Positions 22,566-31,999 of a stretch of 34,055 bases of DNA are shown piece by piece. This stretch comes from an uncultured Bilophila sp. (GTDB lineage Bacteria > Desulfobacterota > Desulfovibrionia > Desulfovibrionales > Desulfovibrionaceae), in the NCBI GenBank assembly GCA_910585945.1, contig CAJUHZ010000023.1, forward strand, positions 1 to 34,055, read 5' to 3'. Each line of letters starts with the position of its first letter. Position 1 is the first letter of the stretch. The notes under the pieces are model-generated. The model did not search any database and was not told the origin of the DNA. It saw nothing but the letters and a program-made list of their open reading frames with translations. The position numbers and the translations under genes are program-made.

Positions 22566-24050
22566 TCAGTCGATTTTTGCAGATGACAAACGGCGACGAA
22601 TAGTTCTCGGGTGAACGCCTATAGCTTTGGAACATGCCTGTATGTCTCCATTATACAGTTTCAGGGCATTCTGTATGAACCAGCTTTCCTGCATTTCTCT
22701 GAAATCTGATAAGGAAATGCAGCGAAAGCCGTTTTCTGCATGTGAAACAAGAGATTCCATGCCAAGCTCAATGCTGTTGTGCGGAGAATTGTTGACCGCC
22801 TGCTCAATGATTGATTCAAGTTCCCGTATGTTTCCGGGATAAGAATATCCCAGCAGCATGAGGTGGGCATCTGGTGAAAAATTCAATACGGACATCCCGG
22901 ACTTCTTGCAGCACCGTTCAAGAAAAAGCGAGCATAGCCCGGGGATATCCTCTCGTCGCTCGCGCAGGGGAGGGATATGTATTTTCAGCACGGCCAGCCG
23001 GTGATAGAGATCGCGCCGAAAATCTTTTGCATTCATGGCTTCATTCAGGTCACGATTCGTGGCGGCGATAATGCGCATGTTGACCGGATAAAATTTTGCC
23101 CCTCCTACAGGCCGGACTTTATGTTCCTGCAAAACCTGAAGAAGCGCGACTTGAAGCTGCGGCGGCATTTCTCCGATTTCATCCAGAAATACTGTTCCTC
23201 CATCCGCGCTCCGCAACAGACCCCTGGCATTGGACACGGCTCCGCTGAATGCTCCCCTGACATGGCCAAAGAGTTCGCTTTCAAGAAGGTTTGCGGGCAG
23301 CGCGCCGCAATTTATCTCCAGGAACGGCCCTCCACTGCGTTTTCCGGCGTTGTGCACCATGCGGGCCAGAAGGCTTTTTCCCGTCCCGGTTTCTCCTGTA
23401 ATGAGCAGAGGCGCGTTTGAATTGCTCACTCTGGATATGGCGGATCGCAGATGGTGCGCCGCGGGGCTGTCCCCGGCAAACGTCAGGGTCTGACGCTGGA
23501 TTTTATCTTCCTTCAGTTGCCGGATTTCTTTTTCCAGGGTTTGCAGGGCATATCCGCTTTGCTTGCGCCCGCGGGCCAGTTCGAGCAGCGCCCCCGCGTA
23601 CAGGCACAGATATTGGCACACGGTCTGCTTTCCGCGGGGAGAGGAACGAAAAAGGGTGAGCACGCAGCCCATGCCGCCCGCTTCACGTTCCGGCAGGGGA
23701 TAGATGTTATACGAACGAATATCCGGAGATGCGGAAATCAGCCGCACGGATTTGGGGAGTTCGGGCATCTGGGTGAAGGCGGCGGGTATCCCGGTGTGCA
23801 GGCAGTAGCATACCGGATCGTCCAAATCATCGACTTCCAGACGTTGACAATCTTCGTTAAGGGAGCCTCCCGCCGGAAACCGGCCGGCGATAAAAAGCGT
23901 TTCCCCCGCATAATCACGGAGAAAGACGCCGGCGGCCATTGCTCCGTCTATTTCACACGCGCACTCGGCCAGAGTCCTGCAAATGGCGTCATAATCTCCG
24001 GCATTCGCCCGCAATCGGTGAAAGGAAGAAAGCAGCAGGGGAGGCGTCAT
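22566..24050 (-). CDS. vasH: Sigma-54-dependent activator, VasH-like
   Basis: 494 residues. A GAF-like sensor region covers about 15-165, then a coiled linker (TLEKEIRQLKEDKI), then an AAA+ domain with Walker A GETGTGKS (219-226), a GAFSGA loop at 266-271 in place of GAFTGA, and Walker B FLDEI near 288-292. It ends with RNA-polymerase-activator hallmarks (FRRDLYHRL, PPLRERREDI, YPGNIRELE) and a Fis-type helix-turn-helix (QACSKAIGVHPRTIRRRL). It should open sigma-54 promoters, typically at hcp and other T6SS operons. Its ATG overlaps the clpV stop by 4 bases, so it is made from the structural operon itself. Confidence 0.95.
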   Translation of the reverse strand: MTPPLLLSSFHRLRANAGDYDAICRTLAECACEIDGAMAAGVFLRDYAGETLFIAGRFPAGGSLNEDCQRLEVDDLDDPVCYCLHTGIPAAFTQMPELPKSVRLISASPDIRSYNIYPLPEREAGGMGCVLTLFRSSPRGKQTVCQYLCLYAGALLELARGRKQSGYALQTLEKEIRQLKEDKIQRQTLTFAGDSPAAHHLRSAISRVSNSNAPLLITGETGTGKSLLARMVHNAGKRSGGPFLEINCGALPANLLESELFGHVRGAFSGAVSNARGLLRSADGGTVFLDEIGEMPPQLQVALLQVLQEHKVRPVGGAKFYPVNMRIIAATNRDLNEAMNAKDFRRDLYHRLAVLKIHIPPLRERREDIPGLCSLFLERCCKKSGMSVLNFSPDAHLMLLGYSYPGNIRELESIIEQAVNNSPHNSIELGMESLVSHAENGFRCISLSDFREMQESWFIQNALKLYNGDIQACSKAIGVHPRTIRRRLSSAKID

Positions 24051-26713
24051 TCCGGATCCTCATCCCGCAGTGAACAGGTAAAAATGCCCTGGCGCGGATC
24101 CAGATCGACATATATTCGGGAACGTCCGTTGCGCCCCATATTGCCCAGCAGGGCGGCCGCCAGCCGGGGGAGGAGCGAAGCGTTGATGATGTGATCGATA
24201 TTGCGCGCTCCGGTATCCACCGCCGTGCAGCTTGCCGCAATGGATGAAACCACGTCCTCGCTCCAGGCCAGAGACATGCGGTGCTGGGCAAGAAGACGTT
24301 CCGCAATACGGGAAAGCTTCATCCCCACAAGCTCGCGCATGATTTCCGGCCGCAACGACATGTATGGCATGATTGTCATGCGCCCAAGCAACGCGGGGCG
24401 AAAAAACTGGACAAGGGCGGGGCGCAACGCTTCTTCCAGCGTGGCGGGGTCAGGAGGAACGTCGTCTTCACACAAGGCCGCAACAATATCACTGCCAAGA
24501 TTTGACGTCAGAAAGATCATTGTATTGCGAAAATCGATCTCCCTGCCCTCTCCGTCGGCGAGCACGCCCTTGTCGAATATCTGGTAGAAAAGGTTGATGA
24601 CGTCAGGATGGGCCTTTTCCACTTCATCAAAAAGCACCACGGAATAGGGCTGCCGGCGCACGGCTTCCGTAAGTCTGCCGCCCTCGCCATACCCCACATA
24701 TCCCGGAGGGGAGCCGATCAGGCGCGAGATGGTATGTTTCTCCTGAAATTCCGACATGTTGATGCTGATCAGCATATCCTCGCCGCCGTAAAGCTCATCG
24801 GCAATCGCCAAGGCCGTTTCCGTCTTGCCCACGCCGGAAGGACCAACAAGCAGAAAAATGGCCGTGGGCGCGCTCGGATTGTTCAGGCCGGCGCGTGCGG
24901 CCAGCACAGCCTTTTCCAGCGTTTCCGGGACATGGTCCTGCCCGCGGATGCGTTGCCGGAGCTGCCCTTTCAGATTGGCAAGCCTGTTTGCGGCGTCTTC
25001 CGTAAGCTTGCCCAGAGGGATGCCTGTCCATTCGGCAACGATCTCCGCGACCAGTTGAGGCGTGACCTCGTAAAAGACCAGCGGGGCGTCTCCCTGTTCC
25101 GCCTTGAGGCGGGCGATGAGATCTTCCGGCGAGGCGGCTCCGGCGCCGGTTGGGGGAAAAGCGCTCCCCACGCCTTCCGCCGCGTCGGCCGGGGCGGCAT
25201 CCGCCGTTTCGCCTTCAGCGGAAGCCTCTGCCGCCCGCCGGGCCAGAATGGCTTCCACCAAAGCCTTTTCCCGCTTCCAGCGAGAGGTGATATCCTCAAT
25301 GCGGCGGTTCAGTTCCGCCGCCCGCCCCTGGAGTCTGGCGTGCCGGCCGGAGCTTTCCGCATCATTGGTTGAAAGCGCGCCGTGGCGGAAGTCGCGCTCC
25401 AGCGCGGCCAGTTCACGCCGGGTGCTCGTCAGATCGTCTTCCAGTTCGCTCAGAACGGCCGGTCTGGCTCCCAGGCTCACCCTGACCCGGGCGCAAGCCG
25501 TGTCCAGCACGTCCACCGCCTTGTCAGGCTGCTGCCGCCCGCTGATATAGCGGGTTGACAGTTCCGCTATGCTCCGCACGGCGTCATCCCGGATATAGAC
25601 ATGATGGGCCTTTTCGTAATTGGGAACCAGCCCGCGCAGGATTGTTACCGTCTCCTCCCGGGTGGGCTGATCAAGGCGAACCAGTTGAAAGCGCCTGGCC
25701 AGGGCGGCGTCTTTCTCGAAATATTTTTTGTATTCGCTCCAGGTTGTGGCGGCTATGGTGCGCATTTCGCCTCTGGCCAACGCGGGTTTGAGCAGGTTGG
25801 CGCCGTCGCCGCTGCCCGCCGCGTTGCCGGAACCCACCAGGGTATGGGCTTCGTCAATAAACAGGATAGTGGGAACCGCCGCGGACTTGACTTCGTCGAT
25901 CACGCCCTTGAGGCGTTTTTCAAACTCGCCCTTGACGGAAGCGCCCGCCTGCAGGCGCCCCATGTCCAGCCCCACAAGGCGCGTGTCCGCAAGGACGTCC
26001 GGGACATCGCCCTGGACTATTTTCAGGGCCAGCCCCTCGACGACCGCGGTCTTGCCCACCCCCGGATCGCCGACAAGAATGGGATTGTTCTTGCGCCGGC
26101 GCGTGAGGATGTCTATCATTTGCCTGATCTGCGGGCCGCGGGCGAATACGGGGTCAATGTTGTTTTGTCGCGCTTCTTCCGTGAAATCGGTGGCGTATTT
26201 CGCCAGGAAGCCTTCCCCCCTCTGCCCGGAGCCAGAGGGAGCGCCCTGTCGGGCGGAAGGCTCCCCCAGCCCTGTCATGAGCCGTTTCAGCGCATCAGCG
26301 GGGATCTTGCCCAATTCCCTGAAAAACCTCATTGCGCTGTACCGGACAGGGTTGACCAGCAAAGCGAGGACAAGCGTGAACACATCCACCTGTTCCCGCC
26401 CCAGTTCCAGACTTGCAAGCAGGTAGGCTTCCTGCAGGAACTCAATCAGCAGGGGGGAGAAAACAGGGGCGGTCCGGCCGGAACTTTTTTCCGAAGAACG
26501 TCTGACCAGCAGCGCGCGCAGGTTTTCGACGGAAAGCTCGAACTGAGCGGCGATATCCTGCATCTCGCGCGTATCAAGCAGTTTTTCCAGGTAGTCTTCT
26601 ATGCTTATCTCATGGTTGCCGTGGCCGACGCACATGGCGGCCGCGCCTTCCAGCGCGTCGCGGCAGGTTGAGTCAAGAGCGGCTATCAGAGCAGAGAGAT
26701 TCATATTCAGCAT
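24047..26713 (-). CDS. tssH: T6SS sheath-disassembly ATPase ClpV (TssH)
   Basis: About 888 residues from MLNMNLSALIAALDS. The N-terminal helical domain (1-145) binds contracted sheath. AAA domain 1 has Walker A GDPGVGKT (215-222) and FIDEAH (~285-290). A coiled middle region (about 425-500) is followed by a Glu/Ala-rich insert. AAA domain 2 has GPSGVGKT (624-631), then VVLFDEVEKAHP. ClpV unfolds used TssB/TssC sheath for recycling. The ATG at 26713 has AGGAG six bases upstream; the longer frame to 26782 reads through tssG and gives an Arg-rich start. It overlaps the last 7 bases of tssG. Confidence 0.97.
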   Translation of the reverse strand: MLNMNLSALIAALDSTCRDALEGAAAMCVGHGNHEISIEDYLEKLLDTREMQDIAAQFELSVENLRALLVRRSSEKSSGRTAPVFSPLLIEFLQEAYLLASLELGREQVDVFTLVLALLVNPVRYSAMRFFRELGKIPADALKRLMTGLGEPSARQGAPSGSGQRGEGFLAKYATDFTEEARQNNIDPVFARGPQIRQMIDILTRRRKNNPILVGDPGVGKTAVVEGLALKIVQGDVPDVLADTRLVGLDMGRLQAGASVKGEFEKRLKGVIDEVKSAAVPTILFIDEAHTLVGSGNAAGSGDGANLLKPALARGEMRTIAATTWSEYKKYFEKDAALARRFQLVRLDQPTREETVTILRGLVPNYEKAHHVYIRDDAVRSIAELSTRYISGRQQPDKAVDVLDTACARVRVSLGARPAVLSELEDDLTSTRRELAALERDFRHGALSTNDAESSGRHARLQGRAAELNRRIEDITSRWKREKALVEAILARRAAEASAEGETADAAPADAAEGVGSAFPPTGAGAASPEDLIARLKAEQGDAPLVFYEVTPQLVAEIVAEWTGIPLGKLTEDAANRLANLKGQLRQRIRGQDHVPETLEKAVLAARAGLNNPSAPTAIFLLVGPSGVGKTETALAIADELYGGEDMLISINMSEFQEKHTISRLIGSPPGYVGYGEGGRLTEAVRRQPYSVVLFDEVEKAHPDVINLFYQIFDKGVLADGEGREIDFRNTMIFLTSNLGSDIVAALCEDDVPPDPATLEEALRPALVQFFRPALLGRMTIMPYMSLRPEIMRELVGMKLSRIAERLLAQHRMSLAWSEDVVSSIAASCTAVDTGARNIDHIINASLLPRLAAALLGNMGRNGRSRIYVDLDPRQGIFTCSLRDEDPE

Positions 26714-27765
26714 ACATTCTCCTGGTAGCCCGGTTCCAGCACAACCACGCCGTCTCCGCCCTCTCCAAGCCAGGTTGACCACCCGAGCTTTGTTTCCGAT
26801 GTTTCCCCGATGACGAGAGGCCGGATTTCCTCCGGGCGCAGGCGCAACTCCACGTCAAACTGCAGGCGTGAACGGAGAACCATTTTCACCACCATCGCCA
26901 GTTCGGCAAAAATGGTCTGGTCGGGCAGAAACGAATTGAAACGCCCCCAGGACAAATCGGAAATGAGGATACGGAATTTGCCTGTTTGATCAGGGACCTG
27001 ATCGCCTATAAGGCAGTCTTTTTCCAGGCGGCAGTTGGCCATGCCAAGGCGGCAGAGCTGATCTTCCGGAATATCCACAATGCGGCGTATGCATTGAACG
27101 ACATGAACCGCCGAATGGGCAAAATAATGGCGCAAGGTGCTTTCCAGCGAACCGGCGGCATCGCTTTTGAAGGCGATAAGCCCCATATAGGCCAGCAGGC
27201 GGGACCAGTTAAGCCCTCCGGTCTTGCGGAGCTGGTCATACCCCATGCCGATGAAACCAAGAAAGCGCCGGGACAGATCGTCTTCAGCGCCTTCTTCATA
27301 TTGCAGATAATAACGGTACTTTTGCCATGCGCCATACAGGATGTCTATGAACTCATGGTTGAAAAGATCAAAGAAATCCCGCAACGCGTCGGCGTCATCC
27401 TGATGCTGGGCCACATGCTCTGAAAAATGAACCGGCAGCGGCGACCCCGCGCCGTGCAGCCCCATGAGATTGAGAACCAGCAGGGCCTTTGTTTCTTCCC
27501 CCTGACCGGTAAAGGTCAGGCTTTCCATATCGCCAGGCGGGAAAGAGAGGTTGGGATTGACGCGAAAGCGGAGGGCCTTCTTCGGATCCGTCACGCCCTG
27601 GCTTGACAGGTAACGGCGTATGATATGTACAGCCTGAGCAAAGGCAAAACTGCCGGGAGACTCTTCCAGCCGGCTGTAAACGGCGGTCTTCCGTTTCCGG
27701 GGGCAGACGGCGCGTGGAGACACCGGAACCCTTACAGCGTCTCTCTGCCCAGTCTTGGCGGCCAT
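26707..27765 (-). CDS. tssG: T6SS baseplate protein TssG
   Basis: 352 residues. Family signatures are FAFAQAVHIIRRYL, ALRFRVNPNLSFPP, LNLMGLHGAGSPLPVHFSEHV, FDLFNHEFIDILYGAW and a C-terminal LSWGRFNSFLPD. TssG binds TssF and TssK in the wedge of the baseplate. The start overlaps the 3' end of tssF by 34 bases; a GGGGA lies upstream of the ATG. The stop overlaps the clpV start. The N-terminal ~30 residues are basic and variable. Confidence 0.95.
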   Translation of the reverse strand: MAAKTGQRDAVRVPVSPRAVCPRKRKTAVYSRLEESPGSFAFAQAVHIIRRYLSSQGVTDPKKALRFRVNPNLSFPPGDMESLTFTGQGEETKALLVLNLMGLHGAGSPLPVHFSEHVAQHQDDADALRDFFDLFNHEFIDILYGAWQKYRYYLQYEEGAEDDLSRRFLGFIGMGYDQLRKTGGLNWSRLLAYMGLIAFKSDAAGSLESTLRHYFAHSAVHVVQCIRRIVDIPEDQLCRLGMANCRLEKDCLIGDQVPDQTGKFRILISDLSWGRFNSFLPDQTIFAELAMVVKMVLRSRLQFDVELRLRPEEIRPLVIGETSETKLGWSTWLGEGGDGVVVLEPGYQENVC

Positions 27766-29492
27766 GTGTACTGTTCCCCGCTTTTTTCCTCGCGCACAAT
27801 GAGCTGATGAAAGCTGTTCACCGTGGCATACAGGGCCAGAAACTCATTGAGTGCGGAGGCGAATAAAAACATGTCCCCCTCGCAGGAAAATTTGCGCTGG
27901 TTGAGCGTCAGCTCCGCCACCGCTCCGCGCAGAGGCAATCCCTCATGAATGCGATCGGTTTCCCGCATGTGAATGGAGACCATGCCTTCCAGTATTCTTT
28001 CCAGCACGCGCGCCCTGCGGCTGTCGTGCATGGCGCGGAAATCATAGGTGGCCACAATGCCGCGCAATGCGTTGATATTGGTCAACGGCAGATAATTGAG
28101 CGACATGTTGGACAGCAGACGCCACAGGGTATCGCCCTCCAGGGGGGGAGAGAAAGGGGGCGTTACAGGGATGATGTTCCTGAACTCCACGGCGGCGCTG
28201 CCCGTATCCGTGGCGCGGCGGATGTCTCCCACGCCGAGTTGCAGGGGCAACATGCGGTTTGTGCACATGAGATCCATTGAAATGGTCGTGTTCTGCGGCA
28301 AGGCTCCATCGTCTTCGGTAACAAGGGATATGTATGTTTCCACGCTTTCATCCGTTGCCGAGGGCTGGACCCGAAGCCTGTAGTACGCCGCCTTTTCGCC
28401 TCCCCGCTTGTGTTCAAAGGATTCAAAGGGCTGATATTCTCTGTATGTCTTGTCCGCTGTTCCCCAGCTTTCGACATGCTCGACGCTGTGTACGGCGTAA
28501 TGGTAAGGATACCTTGGATCCGGCACGATGCGGTATTCCGTCTGCCTGTGATCCAGGGTAAACGGCGAGGCCGAACGGGGGAAAAGATTGACCACGGGCG
28601 TGCAGAACAGGCGAATGTTGTCTTTTGAATACGCTTCAAAATTGGACGGAAGCTCTTCCAGCACGCAATGAAGGGAAAACTCGCGGCAGGCGCCGGCCTG
28701 GCTCAGGCGCTCCTTGCCAAGGCTGTCGCCAAGGTCAATGTCAATGAAGTGGAATTTTTCCGGAAAGCAAAAATATTCCTGGAGAATGCGATAACCGGCG
28801 AAGGAGTTGGGCGGGTAGGGGTACACGAACTCGTCATGGGCGAACCCCACCGGACGCACGGCCGGCTCAAGCTCGGCCAGCCGCGTTTCCTTCCGTATTT
28901 CATTGACGGCGCTGATGCGGAGGCAACGGAGCTTGCGGACAAGCAGGTAATACAGGGTGTGGACGATGGTGGTTTCGCCTGTCAGAAACAGGCGGAGGCG
29001 TCGCGGCGTTATCTGATCAAGCGTTGCGCTCTCGCTGTTGAAGCGCAGAACCATGACGCTTTCGCCGTCTCTGGTGACAAAGGAGAGATCCGCAAGCGCA
29101 AGAGGCAGGATTTCCGTATCGTAGGCAGTGCGGAACATGCATGGCGTGCCATCCACAGGATCGGATTGCACCAGAAAGTCTCTGGGAACAAGGGCGCTTT
29201 TGGAAAGGCTTTTCGGCGGCAGGAACTGGATTACGCTGCATGCCGGCAAGGGGCGCAAATAGTTGGGCCAGAGCAGATTGAACAGGGAATAGGTGATTTC
29301 CGGCAGTTCGTCATCAAGTTTTTCCCGCAGACGGCCAGTAAGAAACGCCACCCCCTCCAGAATGCGTTCCACATCCGGATCCTTGCCGGGTGTATTGAAA
29401 AACGGGGCAAGGGCCGGATTGTTGTCGGCAAATTCCTTGCCCATAACCCGCAGGGCAATGAGTTCCTTTTCATAGTAGCGGTTGATGCTCAT
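27732..29492 (-). CDS. tssF: T6SS baseplate protein TssF
   Basis: About 586 residues, the usual size. It begins MSINRYYEKELIALRVMGKEFA and holds the hallmark DPDVERILEGVAFLTGRLREKLDDELPE and LWPNYLRPLPACSVIQF (each a continuous part of the N-terminal domain). The C-terminal end carries LFASALNEFLALYATVNSF. It forms the baseplate wedge with TssG. The ATG at 29492 is preferred because GGAG lies 6 bases upstream and it overlaps the tssE stop by 4 bases; a start 15 bases earlier is possible. Confidence 0.97.
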   Translation of the reverse strand: MSINRYYEKELIALRVMGKEFADNNPALAPFFNTPGKDPDVERILEGVAFLTGRLREKLDDELPEITYSLFNLLWPNYLRPLPACSVIQFLPPKSLSKSALVPRDFLVQSDPVDGTPCMFRTAYDTEILPLALADLSFVTRDGESVMVLRFNSESATLDQITPRRLRLFLTGETTIVHTLYYLLVRKLRCLRISAVNEIRKETRLAELEPAVRPVGFAHDEFVYPYPPNSFAGYRILQEYFCFPEKFHFIDIDLGDSLGKERLSQAGACREFSLHCVLEELPSNFEAYSKDNIRLFCTPVVNLFPRSASPFTLDHRQTEYRIVPDPRYPYHYAVHSVEHVESWGTADKTYREYQPFESFEHKRGGEKAAYYRLRVQPSATDESVETYISLVTEDDGALPQNTTISMDLMCTNRMLPLQLGVGDIRRATDTGSAAVEFRNIIPVTPPFSPPLEGDTLWRLLSNMSLNYLPLTNINALRGIVATYDFRAMHDSRRARVLERILEGMVSIHMRETDRIHEGLPLRGAVAELTLNQRKFSCEGDMFLFASALNEFLALYATVNSFHQLIVREEKSGEQYTWPPRLGRETL

Positions 29493-29881
29493 GCCCTGCT
29501 CCGGCATTTTCCTTCATCCACGGATATTGTCCATGTCCATGGTTCAAGGCGTCCATCGCGGCGTATTCTCTCGGCCTGTATGGAAAAAAGAAGGGTAAAC
29601 GGCGATTCCTCCCGCATTGGCAGGCTCATGACCCGGGGGTTGCGGAGCCTCGGCTCATAGCGCACGACAAGCTGCTCTATGGCGGAACTCAGCATACTCT
29701 GCAATTCGCTGCGTGACAGGGTAAGATCATTGATGTCGGGGAGTCCGTAATCAGGCAAAGCCTGAACAGCGCCCTGCCGCGCGCCGAGCACGCGGGACAG
29801 GTTGCAGCGGATGGATTCATCCTCATCCATTTCCGCCCCCTGTCGTCCCAGGACAAGTTTTTCAAACAGACTCCCCGCCAC
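29489..29881 (-). CDS. tssE: T6SS baseplate protein TssE (gp25-like)
   Basis: 130 residues. The gp25-like lysozyme-related fold of phage baseplates is seen in ESIRCNLSRVLGARQG, LPDYGLPDINDL, AIEQLVVRYEPRLRNPRV and FTLLFSIQAERI. TssE starts sheath assembly on the baseplate. The most likely start is GTG at 29881, two bases after the tssC stop; an internal ATG 51 bases later would cut the leading SLFEKLVLG segment common in TssE. The stop overlaps tssF by 4 bases. Confidence 0.95.
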   Translation of the reverse strand: MAGSLFEKLVLGRQGAEMDEDESIRCNLSRVLGARQGAVQALPDYGLPDINDLTLSRSELQSMLSSAIEQLVVRYEPRLRNPRVMSLPMREESPFTLLFSIQAERIRRDGRLEPWTWTISVDEGKCRSRA

Positions 29882-29883
29882 GC

Positions 29884-31359
29884 TTACTCTTTCTCCAGTT
29901 TCCCCACAAGGGACAGGGTGAAGTAGGCTCCCATGTACTTGAAGTGCGGGCGCACGCTCAGCGAAACACGGTACCAGCCCGGATCGCCTTCAACATCCGA
30001 TACAACAATCCGCGCGTCGCGCAGGGGGCGGCGGCTGCGAGTGTCCGAACTCGGATTTTCCTGATCAGCGACATACTGCCTGATCCAGGTGTTCAGTTCC
30101 CTTTCCAGATCCGAGCGTTCTTTCCAGGAGCCGATGTTTTCCCGCTGCAGCACCTTGATGTAGTGCGCAAGGCGGGAGATAATGAACAGGTACGGCAACT
30201 GCGTGCCCAGGCGGTAATTGAGTTCGGCGTTCCTGCCTTCCTCGGATATGCCGAAATATTTGGGCTTCTGGCAGGAATTGGCGGAGAAGAACGCGGCGTT
30301 GTCCGATCCCTTGCGCATGGTCAGCGCAATAAAGCCCTGCTCGGCCAGTTCGTATTCGCGACGGTCGGAAATGAGGACTTCGGTGGGGATCTTCATCTCG
30401 ATATCGCCCAGGCTTTCGTACAGATGCACGGGCAGATCCTCGACAGCCCCGCCCGAGCGCGGGCCAATGATATTGGCGCACCAGCGATATTTGGCAAAAC
30501 TGTCTGTAAGGCGAGTGGCAAAGGCAAACGCCGCGTTGCCCCACAGGAAGTTGGCATGGTTGTCGTCCACGGTTTCCTTGTAGACGAAGGCCCGAACCGG
30601 ATTTTCCTCCGGATCGTAGGGCTGGCGCAGCAGAAAGCGCGGCACTGTCAGCCCCACATAGCGGGAATCTTCCGATTCGCGGAAGGAATTCCATTTGGTG
30701 TAGGCCGGGCTGGTGAAAATATCCTGAAGATCCTTGAGAGCAGGCAGACGCTGGAACGAGCCGTCCGTCAGGCCGAAAAAGGCCGGCGCGGCAGCCGCGA
30801 TAAACGGGGCGTGCGCCATTGTGGCCACGCTGGCCACGCTCTGGAGCAGGCGCATGTCCATTGCTGTGGGCGTGAAGTAGTAATTGCCGATGATGGCCCC
30901 TACCGGATGCCCGCCGAACTGACCATATTCCGCCGTATATATCTGTTTGTACAGGCTGGACTGGGGAATTTCCGGAGAGTCGATAAAGTCATCCAGGAGT
31001 TCTTCCTTGGTGATGTTGAGCATCTCCAGGGTGATGTTTTCCCGGAAGTCGGTGCGATCCACCAGCAGCTTGAGGCCACGCCAGGCGGATTCCATTTCCT
31101 GAAAAGCCTTGTCGTGGAGAACTTCATCCATCTGGGCCGACAGCCGGCGGTCAATCTCCGCAATCATGTGATCCACAGCGGCCTTGCGGACTTTTTCTCC
31201 CTCATGCGCCGGTTTGAGCATTTCCTCAATAAAGGCGCTGACTCCCAGCCTGGCCGCCTCGTATCCATCATCGTCCGGAGTCAGGGCCGTCTGGCTGATG
31301 ATTGAATCAAGCAGCGAGGATCCCGTGGATTGCCCTGCCTGCTCTTGCATCTGGCTCAT
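29884..31359 (-). CDS. tssC: T6SS contractile sheath large subunit TssC
   Basis: 491 residues, typical. Signature stretches include MESAWRGLKLLVDRTDF, FGGHPVGAIIGNYYF, APFIAAAAPAFFGL, RYVGLTVPRFLLRQPY, FLWGNAAFAFATRL and the C-terminal YRVSLSVRPHFKYMGAYF. With TssB it forms the phage-tail-like sheath that contracts to fire the Hcp tube. AAGGAG lies nine bases before the ATG; tssB ends 29 bases upstream. Confidence 0.98.
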   Translation of the reverse strand: MSQMQEQAGQSTGSSLLDSIISQTALTPDDDGYEAARLGVSAFIEEMLKPAHEGEKVRKAAVDHMIAEIDRRLSAQMDEVLHDKAFQEMESAWRGLKLLVDRTDFRENITLEMLNITKEELLDDFIDSPEIPQSSLYKQIYTAEYGQFGGHPVGAIIGNYYFTPTAMDMRLLQSVASVATMAHAPFIAAAAPAFFGLTDGSFQRLPALKDLQDIFTSPAYTKWNSFRESEDSRYVGLTVPRFLLRQPYDPEENPVRAFVYKETVDDNHANFLWGNAAFAFATRLTDSFAKYRWCANIIGPRSGGAVEDLPVHLYESLGDIEMKIPTEVLISDRREYELAEQGFIALTMRKGSDNAAFFSANSCQKPKYFGISEEGRNAELNYRLGTQLPYLFIISRLAHYIKVLQRENIGSWKERSDLERELNTWIRQYVADQENPSSDTRSRRPLRDARIVVSDVEGDPGWYRVSLSVRPHFKYMGAYFTLSLVGKLEKE

Positions 31360-31388
31360 GCTGTTATGCTCCTTGACAGAGATGTTCG

Positions 31389-31982
31389 CTACCTGTCCTT
31401 GTCGTCCGCGGGGGAATCAGCGTTTTCGCTCCGTTCGGGCGCGTCCCCCCTGGAAGATTTTTTGGGAGCGGCCGTGAAAATATCCGTCAATTCCGTGTCG
31501 GAAAGCCTGAGTTCGTCCATGATCTGGCGGCGCTGGCGCTCGTCATGCAGAACTTCCTCCAGGGCGGCGCGAAAAGCCGGCGCATTGCCGAGCGGCCCCT
31601 TGAGCGAGATCAGCGCGTCCCGAAGTTTGAGCAGACCGTTCATTTCGGGGATCTGACGCGCTATGCCCTCGGGTTCAAAATCACGCAGGCTCTGGAAGGA
31701 GAGGTTGACCGGCAAATCGCCCGGATCTTCACTGTCTGTCAGCCGGTTGCGCACCGAAAGCTGAACAGTCAGATTCTGTTTGGCCATGACGTCAGCGAAG
31801 TTGTTCTTGTTGACGCTCACGGGCTTCCTGTCGATAAGCGGCCTGTCGTCATAGCGCTGCAAAAAGTCGCCTACAACCATGACCTTGAGCGGCAGTTCTA
31901 TCTCCTCCTGCGCGCCCCCTGTGGCGGGCCGGAAAGTCACGTTGATCCGCTCTTTTGGAGCGAGAGACGATTCTTTGGCCAT
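31389..31982 (-). CDS. tssB: T6SS contractile sheath small subunit TssB
   Basis: About 197 residues from MAKESSLAPKERINVTFRP. Conserved parts are EIELPLKVMVVGDFLQR, RPLIDRKPVSVNKNNF and LKLRDALISLKGPLGN. The start at 31982 has GGAGG six bases upstream; a start 21 bases earlier would overlap tssA. The tail past about residue 170 is charged (SRGDAPERSENADS) and longer than the usual ~165-residue TssB. It pairs with TssC in the sheath. Confidence 0.97.
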   Translation of the reverse strand: MAKESSLAPKERINVTFRPATGGAQEEIELPLKVMVVGDFLQRYDDRPLIDRKPVSVNKNNFADVMAKQNLTVQLSVRNRLTDSEDPGDLPVNLSFQSLRDFEPEGIARQIPEMNGLLKLRDALISLKGPLGNAPAFRAALEEVLHDERQRRQIMDELRLSDTELTDIFTAAPKKSSRGDAPERSENADSPADDKDR

Positions 31983-31999
31983 TGATTCCTCCGCTTCGA

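Noticed and set aside
25601..26671. 356-codon plus-strand frame opposite clpV
   Set aside because: Antisense of a secure ClpV coding region; no motifs.
29944..31305. 453-codon plus-strand frame opposite tssC
   Set aside because: It is a pure shadow of a secure tssC gene, without a recognised domain or ribosome site.
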